Shown here in pieces: positions 56,343 to 64,000 of a stretch of DNA of 64,000 nt. Origin of the DNA: Novosphingobium sp. SG707 (lineage in GTDB: Bacteria; Pseudomonadota; Alphaproteobacteria; Sphingomonadales; Sphingomonadaceae); assembly GCF_012275515.1 (NCBI RefSeq), contig NZ_JAAZQL010000002.1, positions 310,001-374,000 of the forward strand. Direction: 5' to 3'. The position numbers were made by a program, and so were the translations under genes. Within the stretch, counting starts at the first letter, position 1, and each line of letters begins with the position of its first letter. The notes under the pieces are model-generated. The model searched no databases and was not told where the DNA came from. It saw nothing but the letters and a program-made list of their open reading frames with translations.

Positions 56343-57022
56343 TGGATATGCTGCCCGTCCTGCGCTTTGCCGGGCTGATCGTGCCTTTGGTGGTCGCCAT
56401 CGTGTTTCACGAGGTGGCGCATGGGCTGGCGGCGCGCGCATTGGGCGATCCTACGGCCGACGAGGCCAAAAGGCTGAGCCTCAATCCGCTGCGCCATGTT
56501 GATTTGGTAGGCACGATCCTGCTGCCGGGGATGCTCGCTCTGGCCAAATTGCCGGTGTTCGGTTGGGCCAAACCGGTCCCGGTCAACAAATGGCGGCTGC
56601 GCAATCCGCGCGTGGGCATGATGATCGTGGCGGCGGCGGGGCCGGTTTCGAACATCGTGATGGCGGTGCTGGGCGCGCTGCTGCTGGGCGCGATGGCGCA
56701 TCTGCCGCAGGCGATGGGCGTGCAGGTAGCGGCCGAGATGCTGCTGACCTTTATCCAGATCAATCTGTTTCTGGCGCTGTTCAACCTGCTGCCGATCCCT
56801 CCCTTTGACGGTTCGCATATTGTGGAGGGGCTTTTGCCCCAAAAGGCGGCGGTGTTTTATGCGCGCTTTCGCCGTCTGGGCTTTGCGCTGGTGCTGGTTC
56901 TGCTGGTGGTTTTGCCGCAACTGGTGCCGGGTTTCGATCTGGTGGACCGTTGGGTGGGGCCGCCGTTTGACTGGGCCTATCGACAGGTCCTCACGCTCGC
57001 GCGTCTGGTGATGGGAGAATAG
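56342..57022 (+). CDS. Site-2 protease family (M50) membrane metalloprotease
   Basis: 226 residues, five to six hydrophobic helices. The zinc motif HEVAH is at 23-27 and the third ligand motif NLLPIPPFDG around 148-157 (Asp156). It resembles the compact M50B proteases of unknown substrate rather than RseP, as no PDZ domain is present. The ATG overlaps the tdk stop; truB starts four bases after its own stop. Confidence 0.9.
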   Translation: MDMLPVLRFAGLIVPLVVAIVFHEVAHGLAARALGDPTADEAKRLSLNPLRHVDLVGTILLPGMLALAKLPVFGWAKPVPVNKWRLRNPRVGMMIVAAAGPVSNIVMAVLGALLLGAMAHLPQAMGVQVAAEMLLTFIQINLFLALFNLLPIPPFDGSHIVEGLLPQKAAVFYARFRRLGFALVLVLLVVLPQLVPGFDLVDRWVGPPFDWAYRQVLTLARLVMGE

Positions 57023-57026
57023 GGCG

Positions 57027-57944
57027 ATGAGCGTCCACGGCTGGATCATTCTGGACAAACCGCTGGAGCTGGGCAGCACGCAGGCCGTCAGCGCGGTCAA
57101 GCGCAACCTGCGCGCGGCGGGTTATAACATGAAGCTGAAGGGCGGGATCAAGGTGGGCCATGGCGGCACGCTGGACCCGCTGGCCAGCGGGATATTGCCC
57201 ATCGCGCTGGGCGAGGCGACGAAATTGACGGGGCGGATGCTGGATGCGTCCAAGACCTATGATTTCACGGTGAAGTTCGGCGAGGAGACCGAGACGCTCG
57301 ATCTTGAGGGCAAGGTTGTGGCCACCAGCGATGTGCGCCCCATCGCGGCGGAAATTGCGGCGGTTCTGCCGTCCTTCACCGGGCCGATCGAGCAGGTGCC
57401 GCCCGCCTATTCGGCGCTGATGATCGACGGGGTGCGCGCCTATGACCGCGCGCGGCGGGGCGAGGCGGTGGATATGCCCACGCGCGCGGTCACGATCCAT
57501 GCGCTCGACCTGATCGACGCCGGCGAGGACTGGGCGACCCTGCGCGCCCATGTGTCGAAGGGCACATATATCCGCAGCCTGGCGCGCGACATCGCGCTGG
57601 CCCTGGGCACGCGCGGGTCGGTAACGATGCTGCGGCGGCTCTCGGCGGGGCCGTTTACGCTGGATCACGCGATTTCGCTGGACTCCTTGAACGAAATCGG
57701 TCAGGGGGCGCCGCTTGGAACTAAACTTCTGCCGCTTGAGGCAGGGCTGGTCGACATCCCGGCTCTATCCCTCTCGCCCGAACAGGCAGGGGCGGTCCGT
57801 CAGGGCCGCGTTCTTTTCGGGCAGCCCTATCCCGATGGGCTTTATCTGGCGCGGCTGGGCGATGTGCCCGTCGCGTTGATGAGGCTCGAAGGGGGCTCGG
57901 CCAAGGTCGAGCGTGGGTTCAACCTTTCGGATGTCGCGGAGTAG
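57027..57944 (+). CDS. truB: tRNA pseudouridine(55) synthase
   Basis: Makes pseudouridine 55 in the T-loop of tRNAs. 305 residues with catalytic Asp50 in [24 protein letters not shown], the [14 protein letters not shown] motif and [26 protein letters not shown]-like C-terminus follows. rpsO starts five bases downstream. Confidence 0.96.
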   Translation: MSVHGWIILDKPLELGSTQAVSAVKRNLRAAGYNMKLKGGIKVGHGGTLDPLASGILPIALGEATKLTGRMLDASKTYDFTVKFGEETETLDLEGKVVATSDVRPIAAEIAAVLPSFTGPIEQVPPAYSALMIDGVRAYDRARRGEAVDMPTRAVTIHALDLIDAGEDWATLRAHVSKGTYIRSLARDIALALGTRGSVTMLRRLSAGPFTLDHAISLDSLNEIGQGAPLGTKLLPLEAGLVDIPALSLSPEQAGAVRQGRVLFGQPYPDGLYLARLGDVPVALMRLEGGSAKVERGFNLSDVAE

Positions 57945-57949
57945 AGATT

Positions 57950-58219
57950 ATGACGATTACCGCTGAAAAGAAGCAGGAACTGATCGCTGACAACGCCCAG
58001 CACGCCGGCGACACCGGTTCGCCCGAAGTGCAGGTTGCGATCCTGACCACGCGCATTGTCAACCTCACCGAACACTTCAAGACCCACGCGAAGGACAACC
58101 ACTCGCGTCGCGGTCTGCTTCAGCTGGTCAACAAGCGTCGCACGCTGCTGGCCTATCTGAAGAAGAAGGATGTGGCGCGTTACAACGCTCTCATCGCCAA
58201 GCTGGGCCTGCGTAAGTAA
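57950..58219 (+). CDS. rpsO: Ribosomal protein S15
   Basis: 89 residues, the standard length. The signature [57 protein letters not shown] is intact. Primary 16S rRNA-binding protein of the central domain. Located between truB and pnp, followed by a run of hairpins. Confidence 0.98.
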   Translation: MTITAEKKQELIADNAQHAGDTGSPEVQVAILTTRIVNLTEHFKTHAKDNHSRRGLLQLVNKRRTLLAYLKKKDVARYNALIAKLGLRK

Positions 58220-58230
58220 GCCAGGTTTGT

Positions 58231-58262
58231 CGAAGCGCCCCAACCGGGGCGTTTCGTTTTTA
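58231..58262 (+). terminator. Terminator-like hairpin after rpsO
   Basis: CGAAGCGCCCC pairs with GGGGCGTTTCG across a four-base loop with one G-U wobble, followed by a run of five to six T. Partial termination between rpsO and pnp is expected, as in other bacteria. Confidence 0.8.
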
Positions 58263-58265
58263 GGC

Positions 58266-58345
58266 AAAGGCGGTTGCCGATGGATCGGCGCCGCCTTTTC
58301 CGCTATACAGCGCCCGATTTGTTGAACACGCCCCGCTTCGGGGCG
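58266..58345 (+). promoter_or_regulatory. Two further hairpins in the rpsO-pnp leader
   Basis: AAAGGCGG-TT-GCCGAT / ATCGGC-G-CCGCCTTT (58266-58298) is a long hairpin with a two-base loop and small bulge; CGCCCCG/CGGGGCG (58329-58345) is another. They lie in the 280-base gap before pnp. In E. coli a hairpin here is cut by RNase III in pnp autoregulation; a like role is inferred only from position. Confidence 0.5.
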
Positions 58346-58499
58346 GTTTGCATATCGGGAGCATGACTGATTTTGGGGCTTTTCCCGCAATTCGGCGGGG
58401 GCCTTGGGGCATGATCAAAAGCCCTGCACCGCACCGGGACGGCTATCCCGGCAGCAAACCCTGCATGGCAATAGGGCCATGTGGGCTGAAGGATAAGAA

Positions 58500-60806
58500 A
58501 TGTTCGACGTTAAGACCGTATCGCTGGAGTGGGGCGGAAAGACCCTCACCCTCGAAACCGGCCGTATCGCCCGTCAGGCTGACGGCGCTGTTCTGGCCAC
58601 CTATGGCGAAACCGTGGTGCTCTGCGCCGTGACCGCCGCCAAGTCGGTGAAGGAAGGCCAGGACTTCTTCCCGCTGACCGTCCACTATCAGGAAAAGTTT
58701 TCGGCTGCAGGCCGTATTCCCGGTGGTTTCTTCAAGCGCGAGCGCGGTGCGACGGAAAAGGAAACGCTGGTTTCCCGTCTGATCGACCGTCCGGTCCGCC
58801 CGCTGTTCCCCGAAGGTTTCTATAACGAAATCAACGTTATCGCTCAGGTGATGAGCTATGACGGCGAAACCGAACCCGATATCGTCGCGATGATCGCCGC
58901 CTCGGCCGCGCTGACCATTTCGGGCGTGCCTTTCATGGGCCCCATCGGCGCTGCGCGCGTGGGCTTCAAGGATGGCGAATACCAGCTCAACCCGTCGATG
59001 GCGCAGGTGGCCGAAGGCCGTCTCGACCTCGTTGTTGCGGCCACCGGCAATGCCGTGATGATGGTCGAATCGGAAGCCAAGGAGCTGTCCGAGGAAGAAA
59101 TGCTGGGCGCCGTGATGTTTGCCCACGCCGAAAGCCGCAAGGTCGTCAATGCGATCATCGAACTGGCCGAAAAGGCAGCCAAGGAGCCTTGGGAAGTCGA
59201 CCTGTCGGACAACACTGCCGACATGAAGGCCAAGCTCAAGAAGCTGGTCGGCAAGGACATCGCTGCTGCCTACAAGCTGACCGACAAGTCGGCCCGCTCC
59301 AACGCGCTCAATGAAGTGCGCGCCAAGGCCAAGGCCGCTTTCGCCGATGAAACGCCCCAGACCCAGATGGTCGCCATCAAGGTGACCAAGAAGCTGGAAG
59401 CCGAAATCGTTCGCACCGCCATCCTCAAGGACGGCAAGCGTATCGACGGGCGCACCACCACGCAGATCCGCCCGATCGAATCGATGGTCGGCTTCCTGCC
59501 CCGCACCCATGGCTCGGCGCTGTTCACGCGCGGTGAAACGCAGTCGATCTGCACCACCACGCTGGGCACCAAGGACGCCGAGCAGATGATCGACGGCCTT
59601 GATGGCCTGTCGTATCAGAACTTCATGCTGCACTACAACTTCCCCCCTTATTCGGTGGGTGAAGTGGGCCGCTTTGGCGCCCCAGGTCGCCGCGAAGTGG
59701 GCCATGGCAAGCTGGCATGGCGCGCGCTGCACCCGGTGCTGCCGTCGAAGGAAGACTTCCCCTACACGATCCGCGTTCTCTCGGACATCACCGAGTCGAA
59801 CGGTTCCTCCTCGATGGCCACCGTCTGCGGCGGTTCGCTCTCGATGATGGACGCCGGTGTGCCGCTGGCGCGCCCGGTTTCGGGCATCGCGATGGGCCTG
59901 ATCCTTGAAGGCGACGATTTCACCGTGCTGTCCGACATTCTGGGTGATGAAGATCACCTGGGCGACATGGACTTCAAGGTGGCCGGCACCTCCGAAGGCA
60001 TCACCACGATGCAGATGGACATCAAGGTCGCGGGCATCACGCAGGAAATCATGGCGCAGGCTCTGGCTCAGGCCAAGGAAGGCCGCGCGCATATCCTGGG
60101 CGAAATGCTCAAGGCGCTGGGCGAAGCTCGTACCGAACTGTCGGCACACGCTCCGCGCATCGAAACCATCAGCATCGACAAGTCGAAGATCCGTGACGTC
60201 ATCGGCACGGGCGGCAAGGTGATCCGCGAGATCGTGGCCACCACCGGCGCCAAGGTCGACATTGACGATGAAGGCGTGATCAAGATCTCGTCGAGCGATC
60301 TGGGGCAGATCGAGGCCGCCAAGGCCTGGATCCTGGGCATTGTGGAAGAGGCCGAAGTCGGCAAGATCTACAAGGGCAAGGTCGTCAACATCGTCGATTT
60401 CGGCGCTTTCGTGAACTTCATGGGCGGCAAGGACGGTCTCGTCCACGTGTCGGAAATGAAGAACGAGCGCGTGGAAAAGCCGACCGATGTGGTGAAGGAA
60501 GGCCAGGAAGTCTTCGTCAAGGTTCTCGAAATCGACAACCGTGGCAAGGTCCGCCTCTCGATGCGCGTCGTCGATCAGGAAACCGGCGCCGAGCTGGAAG
60601 ACACTCGTCCGCCCCGCGAACCGCGCGAACCGCGCGCTGATCGTGGCGACCGCGGCGGCGATCGCCGTCCGCGCGGCGGCGACCGCGACCGTGGGCCGCG
60701 CCGTGAAGGCGGCCGCGATGGTGGCCGTGACCGTGGTCCCCGTCGTGACCGTGAAGAGGGTGGCAACCCCGATCACATGCCGGCTTTCCTGAAGTCGGAA
60801 GACTGA
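58500..60806 (+). CDS. pnp: Polyribonucleotide nucleotidyltransferase (PNPase)
   Basis: Phosphorolytic 3'-5' exoribonuclease, 768 residues. Two RNase PH domains (first: [11 protein letters not shown]; second: [22 protein letters not shown]), the GxxG KH domain ([22 protein letters not shown]) and an S1 domain ([28 protein letters not shown]). The last 60 residues form an Arg/Gly/Asp-rich tail with many RGG/RGD-like units (residues about 705-755), not present in the E. coli enzyme. It ends in a conserved-looking [11 protein letters not shown]. Confidence 0.97.
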   Translation: MFDVKTVSLEWGGKTLTLETGRIARQADGAVLATYGETVVLCAVTAAKSVKEGQDFFPLTVHYQEKFSAAGRIPGGFFKRERGATEKETLVSRLIDRPVRPLFPEGFYNEINVIAQVMSYDGETEPDIVAMIAASAALTISGVPFMGPIGAARVGFKDGEYQLNPSMAQVAEGRLDLVVAATGNAVMMVESEAKELSEEEMLGAVMFAHAESRKVVNAIIELAEKAAKEPWEVDLSDNTADMKAKLKKLVGKDIAAAYKLTDKSARSNALNEVRAKAKAAFADETPQTQMVAIKVTKKLEAEIVRTAILKDGKRIDGRTTTQIRPIESMVGFLPRTHGSALFTRGETQSICTTTLGTKDAEQMIDGLDGLSYQNFMLHYNFPPYSVGEVGRFGAPGRREVGHGKLAWRALHPVLPSKEDFPYTIRVLSDITESNGSSSMATVCGGSLSMMDAGVPLARPVSGIAMGLILEGDDFTVLSDILGDEDHLGDMDFKVAGTSEGITTMQMDIKVAGITQEIMAQALAQAKEGRAHILGEMLKALGEARTELSAHAPRIETISIDKSKIRDVIGTGGKVIREIVATTGAKVDIDDEGVIKISSSDLGQIEAAKAWILGIVEEAEVGKIYKGKVVNIVDFGAFVNFMGGKDGLVHVSEMKNERVEKPTDVVKEGQEVFVKVLEIDNRGKVRLSMRVVDQETGAELEDTRPPREPREPRADRGDRGGDRRPRGGDRDRGPRREGGRDGGRDRGPRRDREEGGNPDHMPAFLKSED

Positions 60807-60853
60807 TCCAAAAATAGGGGAGGGCGTTTCGCGCTCTCCCTTGGGATCAAGGA

Positions 60854-60887
60854 AAAGGCCCGCCTCCAGCGATGGAGGCGGGCCTTT
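60854..60887. terminator. Bidirectional terminator between pnp and the GGDEF gene
   Basis: AAAGGCCCGCCTCC (60854-60867) pairs perfectly with GGAGGCGGGCCTTT (60874-60887) around a six-base loop, with T-rich flanks both ways. It lies between two convergent stops. A weaker hairpin, GGGAGGGCG/CGCTCTCCC at 60818-60840, precedes it. Confidence 0.88.
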
Positions 60888-62075
60888 CTATTTGCCGGCG
60901 GGTTTGCTGCGCGCCCGTTCCTCCGGCGTCGGTTCGGCGACGATCACGCGGTTGCGGCCCTCGGCCTTGGCGCGATACAGGGCGCGGTCGGCGGCCCGCA
61001 GCGCGGCGCGCGAATCGGCAAAGGAAAACACATCGGCAATCCCGGCCGAAAAGGTGACCTTGCCGATGGGCATATCGGTGGCGCGGTTGACCATCCGCCG
61101 CTCGGCCAGCGCGGCGCGGGCATCGTCGAGCAATTCCCATGCCTGATGCAGCGAACGCCCGCGTAGCAGGACGACGAATTCCTCGCCTCCATGGCGGGCG
61201 ACATGGCAGCGGTCATCGGAAATCCGCGTCAACGCCGAGGCGACATTGCGCAGCACCCGGTCGCCCGCCTCATGGCCATGCTCGTCATTGATGCGCTTGA
61301 AATTGTCGATATCGCAAAAGGCCACCGCCAGTTGGTCGCCCGCATCGCGCGCGCTGGCAAATTCGCTGGCAAAGCGATGCTCAAAGGCGCGCCGGTTGGG
61401 CAGGCCGGTCAGGTGGTCTTCCTCGGCGCTGCGGCGGGCCTGTTCGAGGCTGCGGCGCAGGGCGCGCGTTTCCAGCATGGAGCGCGCCATATCCTTTTCC
61501 AGACTGGCGGTGCGCTCAAGCATGGTGCGTGCGATGGAAACCAGTTCCTGCACGAGTTCTCCCGTATCGGCGGGCGCACTGGCGGGCTTCATTTCCTCCA
61601 GCCCGTCGACATGGGCCGAAAGGGCATCGCCATATTCGCTGGCCGCCGTTTTTGCGGCGGTGCTGGTGCGGTCAAACGCCTCGATGTTTGATTCCAGCCG
61701 GTTCATCAGCCGGTTAAGAAACTCGCTCTGGTCCCCGCCATTCTCGCGCAGGATCAGTTCGATCCATTCCAGCGTCAGGGCCTGGCGTGACTGGATGCGT
61801 TGATCGATGCTGCGCGTTATCGAACCGTCGCCGCCGGTCAGGTAATTATGGGCCACGCCCAGCGTGATCGGGTTGATTTCCAGATCATGGGCCAGAAGAA
61901 AATCGGCAATATCTGTCAGCAACTGGCTGCGGGCCAGACGGCGCGGATCCAGCACGACCGACGTATCGCGGGCCTCATCCTCCTGCGGCATATCCTCTTC
62001 GCGCCCGGCGCCCCTCAGCCAGCCAAGCAGCCCTTTGGACGGGCGCCGCGAAAGATTCGGATCATGCGAGGTCAT
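60888..62075 (-). CDS. Diguanylate cyclase (GGDEF domain)
   Basis: Makes cyclic di-GMP. 395 residues, cytosolic. An N-terminal helical domain and a coiled-coil (SLEKDMARSMLETRALRRSLEQARRSAEEDHLTGLPNRRAF) lead into the GGDEF domain with the active-site GGEEF at 296-300 (VARHGGEEFVVLL) and DIDNFKRINDEHGHEAGDRVL for metal and nucleotide binding. The RxxD product-inhibition site normally before GGEEF is not present. Probably a regulatory N-domain for an unknown signal. Confidence 0.92.
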   Translation of the reverse strand: MTSHDPNLSRRPSKGLLGWLRGAGREEDMPQEDEARDTSVVLDPRRLARSQLLTDIADFLLAHDLEINPITLGVAHNYLTGGDGSITRSIDQRIQSRQALTLEWIELILRENGGDQSEFLNRLMNRLESNIEAFDRTSTAAKTAASEYGDALSAHVDGLEEMKPASAPADTGELVQELVSIARTMLERTASLEKDMARSMLETRALRRSLEQARRSAEEDHLTGLPNRRAFEHRFASEFASARDAGDQLAVAFCDIDNFKRINDEHGHEAGDRVLRNVASALTRISDDRCHVARHGGEEFVVLLRGRSLHQAWELLDDARAALAERRMVNRATDMPIGKVTFSAGIADVFSFADSRAALRAADRALYRAKAEGRNRVIVAEPTPEERARSKPAGK

Positions 62076-62146
62076 CGGCGCATTCTAGCCCAGGCCTATG
62101 GAAAGCCTGTTGCCGCTTTGCACCGGATTTTTACGCAGTTCGCAGA

Positions 62147-63898
62147 TTAAGGCTTGGCGGGCGGGGGATTGTCCTGAAACACCGTGGCGCCGGGGGGCAG
62201 TTTCGACCAGTCGGCGGGGGTGACGCAGCAATAATTGCCGCTGCGATGGGCGATGTTTTGCAGAAAAGGCGGCAGCCGTTTGCAGCGCATCAGGATGCCA
62301 TCGCTGTTCTGCGCGGCCAGATAGGCCACCGGATCATTGATCGAGCCGCGGAAATGCGGGGGCAGCACGGCCAGTTCGTGATCGGGCATCCGGCTCTGCA
62401 TATAGGCGAAATAGGTGACATCATCGAGCAGCAGATGCCGCGCCTCACGGGGCATGGGCAGGTTGCATTGCCGGGCCGCGCCCATGATATCCTTATACGA
62501 GGCGTGATAGCCGAAAACCGGCACCGACCAGGGATGCGAGGGCAACCAGTCACGTCGCTGGGCATCATCGATCAGGCGCGGGCCGTACAGGCCCGACACC
62601 AGCACAATCGACAGCAGCATCAGCGGCCCGATCGCCAGCGCCAGCGTGCTGGTCCAACGGCGCAGGCCCTCCCAGCGATGGGGGCTGGCCATGGCCAGAA
62701 TGATCGCCAGCATCAGCAGCGGCAGGACAAAGCTGGATTCGTAAGGGTTGCGGTCATACTGGCTGACGCACCAGATCGACACCGCGCCCAGCAGCATCAG
62801 CGCGATCACCGGCTCGGGCGGGATGACCTTCTCTCGCCACATATTGCGTACACCGCCCACAAAGCTAATGATCGCGGCCAGCAGGGCGGTGGCCCAGATG
62901 ATCGTCATGCCCCCGCGCCAGCCACTCATTTCGTCATCGCTGACCATGCCCACGGGCAGCCACATCGAGCGTGGGCTGACCGAGGGCGCAGCCTTGTCGA
63001 TATAGGCGGAGAGCTTGTAGTTCTGCAGAACCTTGAGGACCAGCTGCGTCTTGCCGATCGCGCCAATGTCGAGCTGTCCGGCAAGGTTGTTGCGGGCATG
63101 CATCTTGGCGATGACGGGATCGGCGGGGCATTCCACGCGGTTGATCCAATATTTCGCCGCGCTGCCCGTGGCCAGCAGCAGCAGCACAATGGCCACCCCC
63201 CGCGCAAACAGCGCCCGCCGCCCGCGACTGGCAAAGATGATGCAGGCGGCAAATGCAGGCACCACCAGCACCGCTTTGAAGTGATAGGACATGGCGATGA
63301 GCGCCAGCGCCAGAATGGTCAGCGAGCGGCGCCATGCCGTGCCGGGACTGGCGGTGGCGTTGGTATAGGCGATGCCGTTGAACGGCGCGAACAGATTGCC
63401 CGGCGAGCGCCAGCCCGCGCTGGCGATCAGCACGGCGGCCGTGGCGGCCAGAAAGATCGGCTGTTCCGGGCGGCTCCACACCAGAAGCAGCGGCATCACG
63501 CCCAGCCCCATCAGAGCCGAGGCGATGATGGCCAGCGAATGGCGTTCATCCGAACTGCGCCCGATCTGTTTGACCAGACGCAGCACCATGATGATGAACA
63601 CAATCGCATAGCCCACGCCCGAAACGCGCACGAACAGCGGATCGGGAAAGCGCGTGTTGAAAAAGGCCGAATACCATCGCACCGGCCACATGAAAAAGGG
63701 CGGTACGGCCAGCGTGTTGGGCCCGCAATTTTCCGAATAGAGCTTGTCCAGCCCATCGAGCCAGGCGCGTTCCTGAAGCCGCCAGCCGATTTCGTCGGAA
63801 TAGATCGGCAGAAACATCCCCGCGACCAGCGCGATCAGCAATCCTGCCACCACCACACGGCGCAGATTGGGAAACAGTCTGGTGTGATCAAGGGTCAT
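62147..63898 (-). CDS. Polytopic membrane protein, GT-C-like
   Basis: 583 residues with about ten hydrophobic helices. After the first helix comes YSDEIGWRLQERAWLDGL, an acidic pair at the place where GT-C glycosyltransferases (ArnT/PMT-like) have their catalytic Asp/Glu, and a C-terminal soluble part with several Cys (MRCKRLPPFL; NYCCVTPADW). A lipid-linked sugar transferase is plausible but unproven. It is separated from the GGDEF gene by 71 bases and may be expressed alone. Confidence 0.7.
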   Translation of the reverse strand: MTLDHTRLFPNLRRVVVAGLLIALVAGMFLPIYSDEIGWRLQERAWLDGLDKLYSENCGPNTLAVPPFFMWPVRWYSAFFNTRFPDPLFVRVSGVGYAIVFIIMVLRLVKQIGRSSDERHSLAIIASALMGLGVMPLLLVWSRPEQPIFLAATAAVLIASAGWRSPGNLFAPFNGIAYTNATASPGTAWRRSLTILALALIAMSYHFKAVLVVPAFAACIIFASRGRRALFARGVAIVLLLLATGSAAKYWINRVECPADPVIAKMHARNNLAGQLDIGAIGKTQLVLKVLQNYKLSAYIDKAAPSVSPRSMWLPVGMVSDDEMSGWRGGMTIIWATALLAAIISFVGGVRNMWREKVIPPEPVIALMLLGAVSIWCVSQYDRNPYESSFVLPLLMLAIILAMASPHRWEGLRRWTSTLALAIGPLMLLSIVLVSGLYGPRLIDDAQRRDWLPSHPWSVPVFGYHASYKDIMGAARQCNLPMPREARHLLLDDVTYFAYMQSRMPDHELAVLPPHFRGSINDPVAYLAAQNSDGILMRCKRLPPFLQNIAHRSGNYCCVTPADWSKLPPGATVFQDNPPPAKP

Positions 63899-63948
63899 GA
63901 AAACGGTGCGCGCCCCAAAAATTGCGGTTTGGATGTGGCCAAATGCAA

Positions 63949-63989
63949 CAGGGCGCGCAAGTGGCCGATCATGCCACTTGCGCGCCCTG
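63949..63989 (-). terminator. Strong hairpin at the window end
   Basis: Perfect 17-base-pair arms (63949-63965 and 63973-63989) with loop CGATCAT. It lies just upstream of the GT-C-like gene and probably ends a minus-strand gene beyond the window; on that strand it is followed by TTGCATTT, a modest T-run. Confidence 0.65.
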
Positions 63990-64000
63990 GCTGCTCAACA

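Noticed and set aside
58443..60776. A 777-residue minus-strand frame over pnp
   Set aside because: Exact antisense of pnp, with a His/Arg/Asp-rich composition typical of shadows.

Overview
The window looks like a chromosomal segment of a GC-rich alphaproteobacterium of the order Sphingomonadales, most likely Novosphingobium or a close relative. This is inferred from protein content and gene order: a 14-gene nuo operon followed by birA, coaX and rnj; gltX-gltA beside comEC and lexA; trpEGDC with moaC-moeA-lexA nearby; and rimP-nusA-ylxR-infB, rbfA, truB, rpsO and pnp. There is no prophage, IS element, CRISPR array, rRNA or tRNA that I can see. Almost everything is vertically inherited core genome.

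Layout. 244-14944: complete complex I operon (nuoA-N), tightly overlapped, with a small NTF2/SnoaL-like gene between nuoD and nuoE. 14959-18472: birA, coaX, RNase J and a DUF1467 gene. 18483-24885: poorly characterised block with a long coiled-coil membrane protein, an HPt-like protein without its histidine, two unknown proteins and a histidine-kinase-like protein without its phosphoacceptor histidine. 25202-30250: gltA and gltX (minus), comEC (plus). 30244-32669: lexA with an SOS box, moeA, moaC (minus). 32762-33322: a NUDIX gene on the plus strand. 33319-39165: trpC, trpD, trpG, trpE and a PpiD/SurA-like foldase (minus). 39454-42478: tpiA, secG, pyrG. 42744-47522: ybaN, sufE, three small PspB-like genes, pspC, pspB, pspA (minus), and the divergent activator pspF (plus). 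47574-54082: a ParA-type ATPase, then rimP-nusA-ylxR-infB. 54265-55177: two tandem RcnB-family genes (minus). 55329-60806: rbfA, tdk, an M50 protease, truB, rpsO, pnp. 60888-63898: a diguanylate cyclase and a GT-C-like membrane protein (minus).

The less ordinary signals are: (1) a structured intergenic repeat present twice (24888-25113 and 42487-42737), each copy between the 3' ends of convergent genes and each with three inverted repeats; (2) an expanded phage-shock operon with three extra small membrane/coiled-coil proteins, a good sigma-54 promoter and an interleaved, pseudoknot-like pair of inverted repeats in the pspA leader; (3) RNase J with no normal start codon where its ribosome-binding site predicts one (ATA); (4) a cluster of signalling proteins lacking phospho-histidines; (5) a histidine-rich loop in NuoL and an NTF2-like gene inside the nuo operon. 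None is proven to be a new system; the psp expansion and the dispersed repeat are the best candidates.
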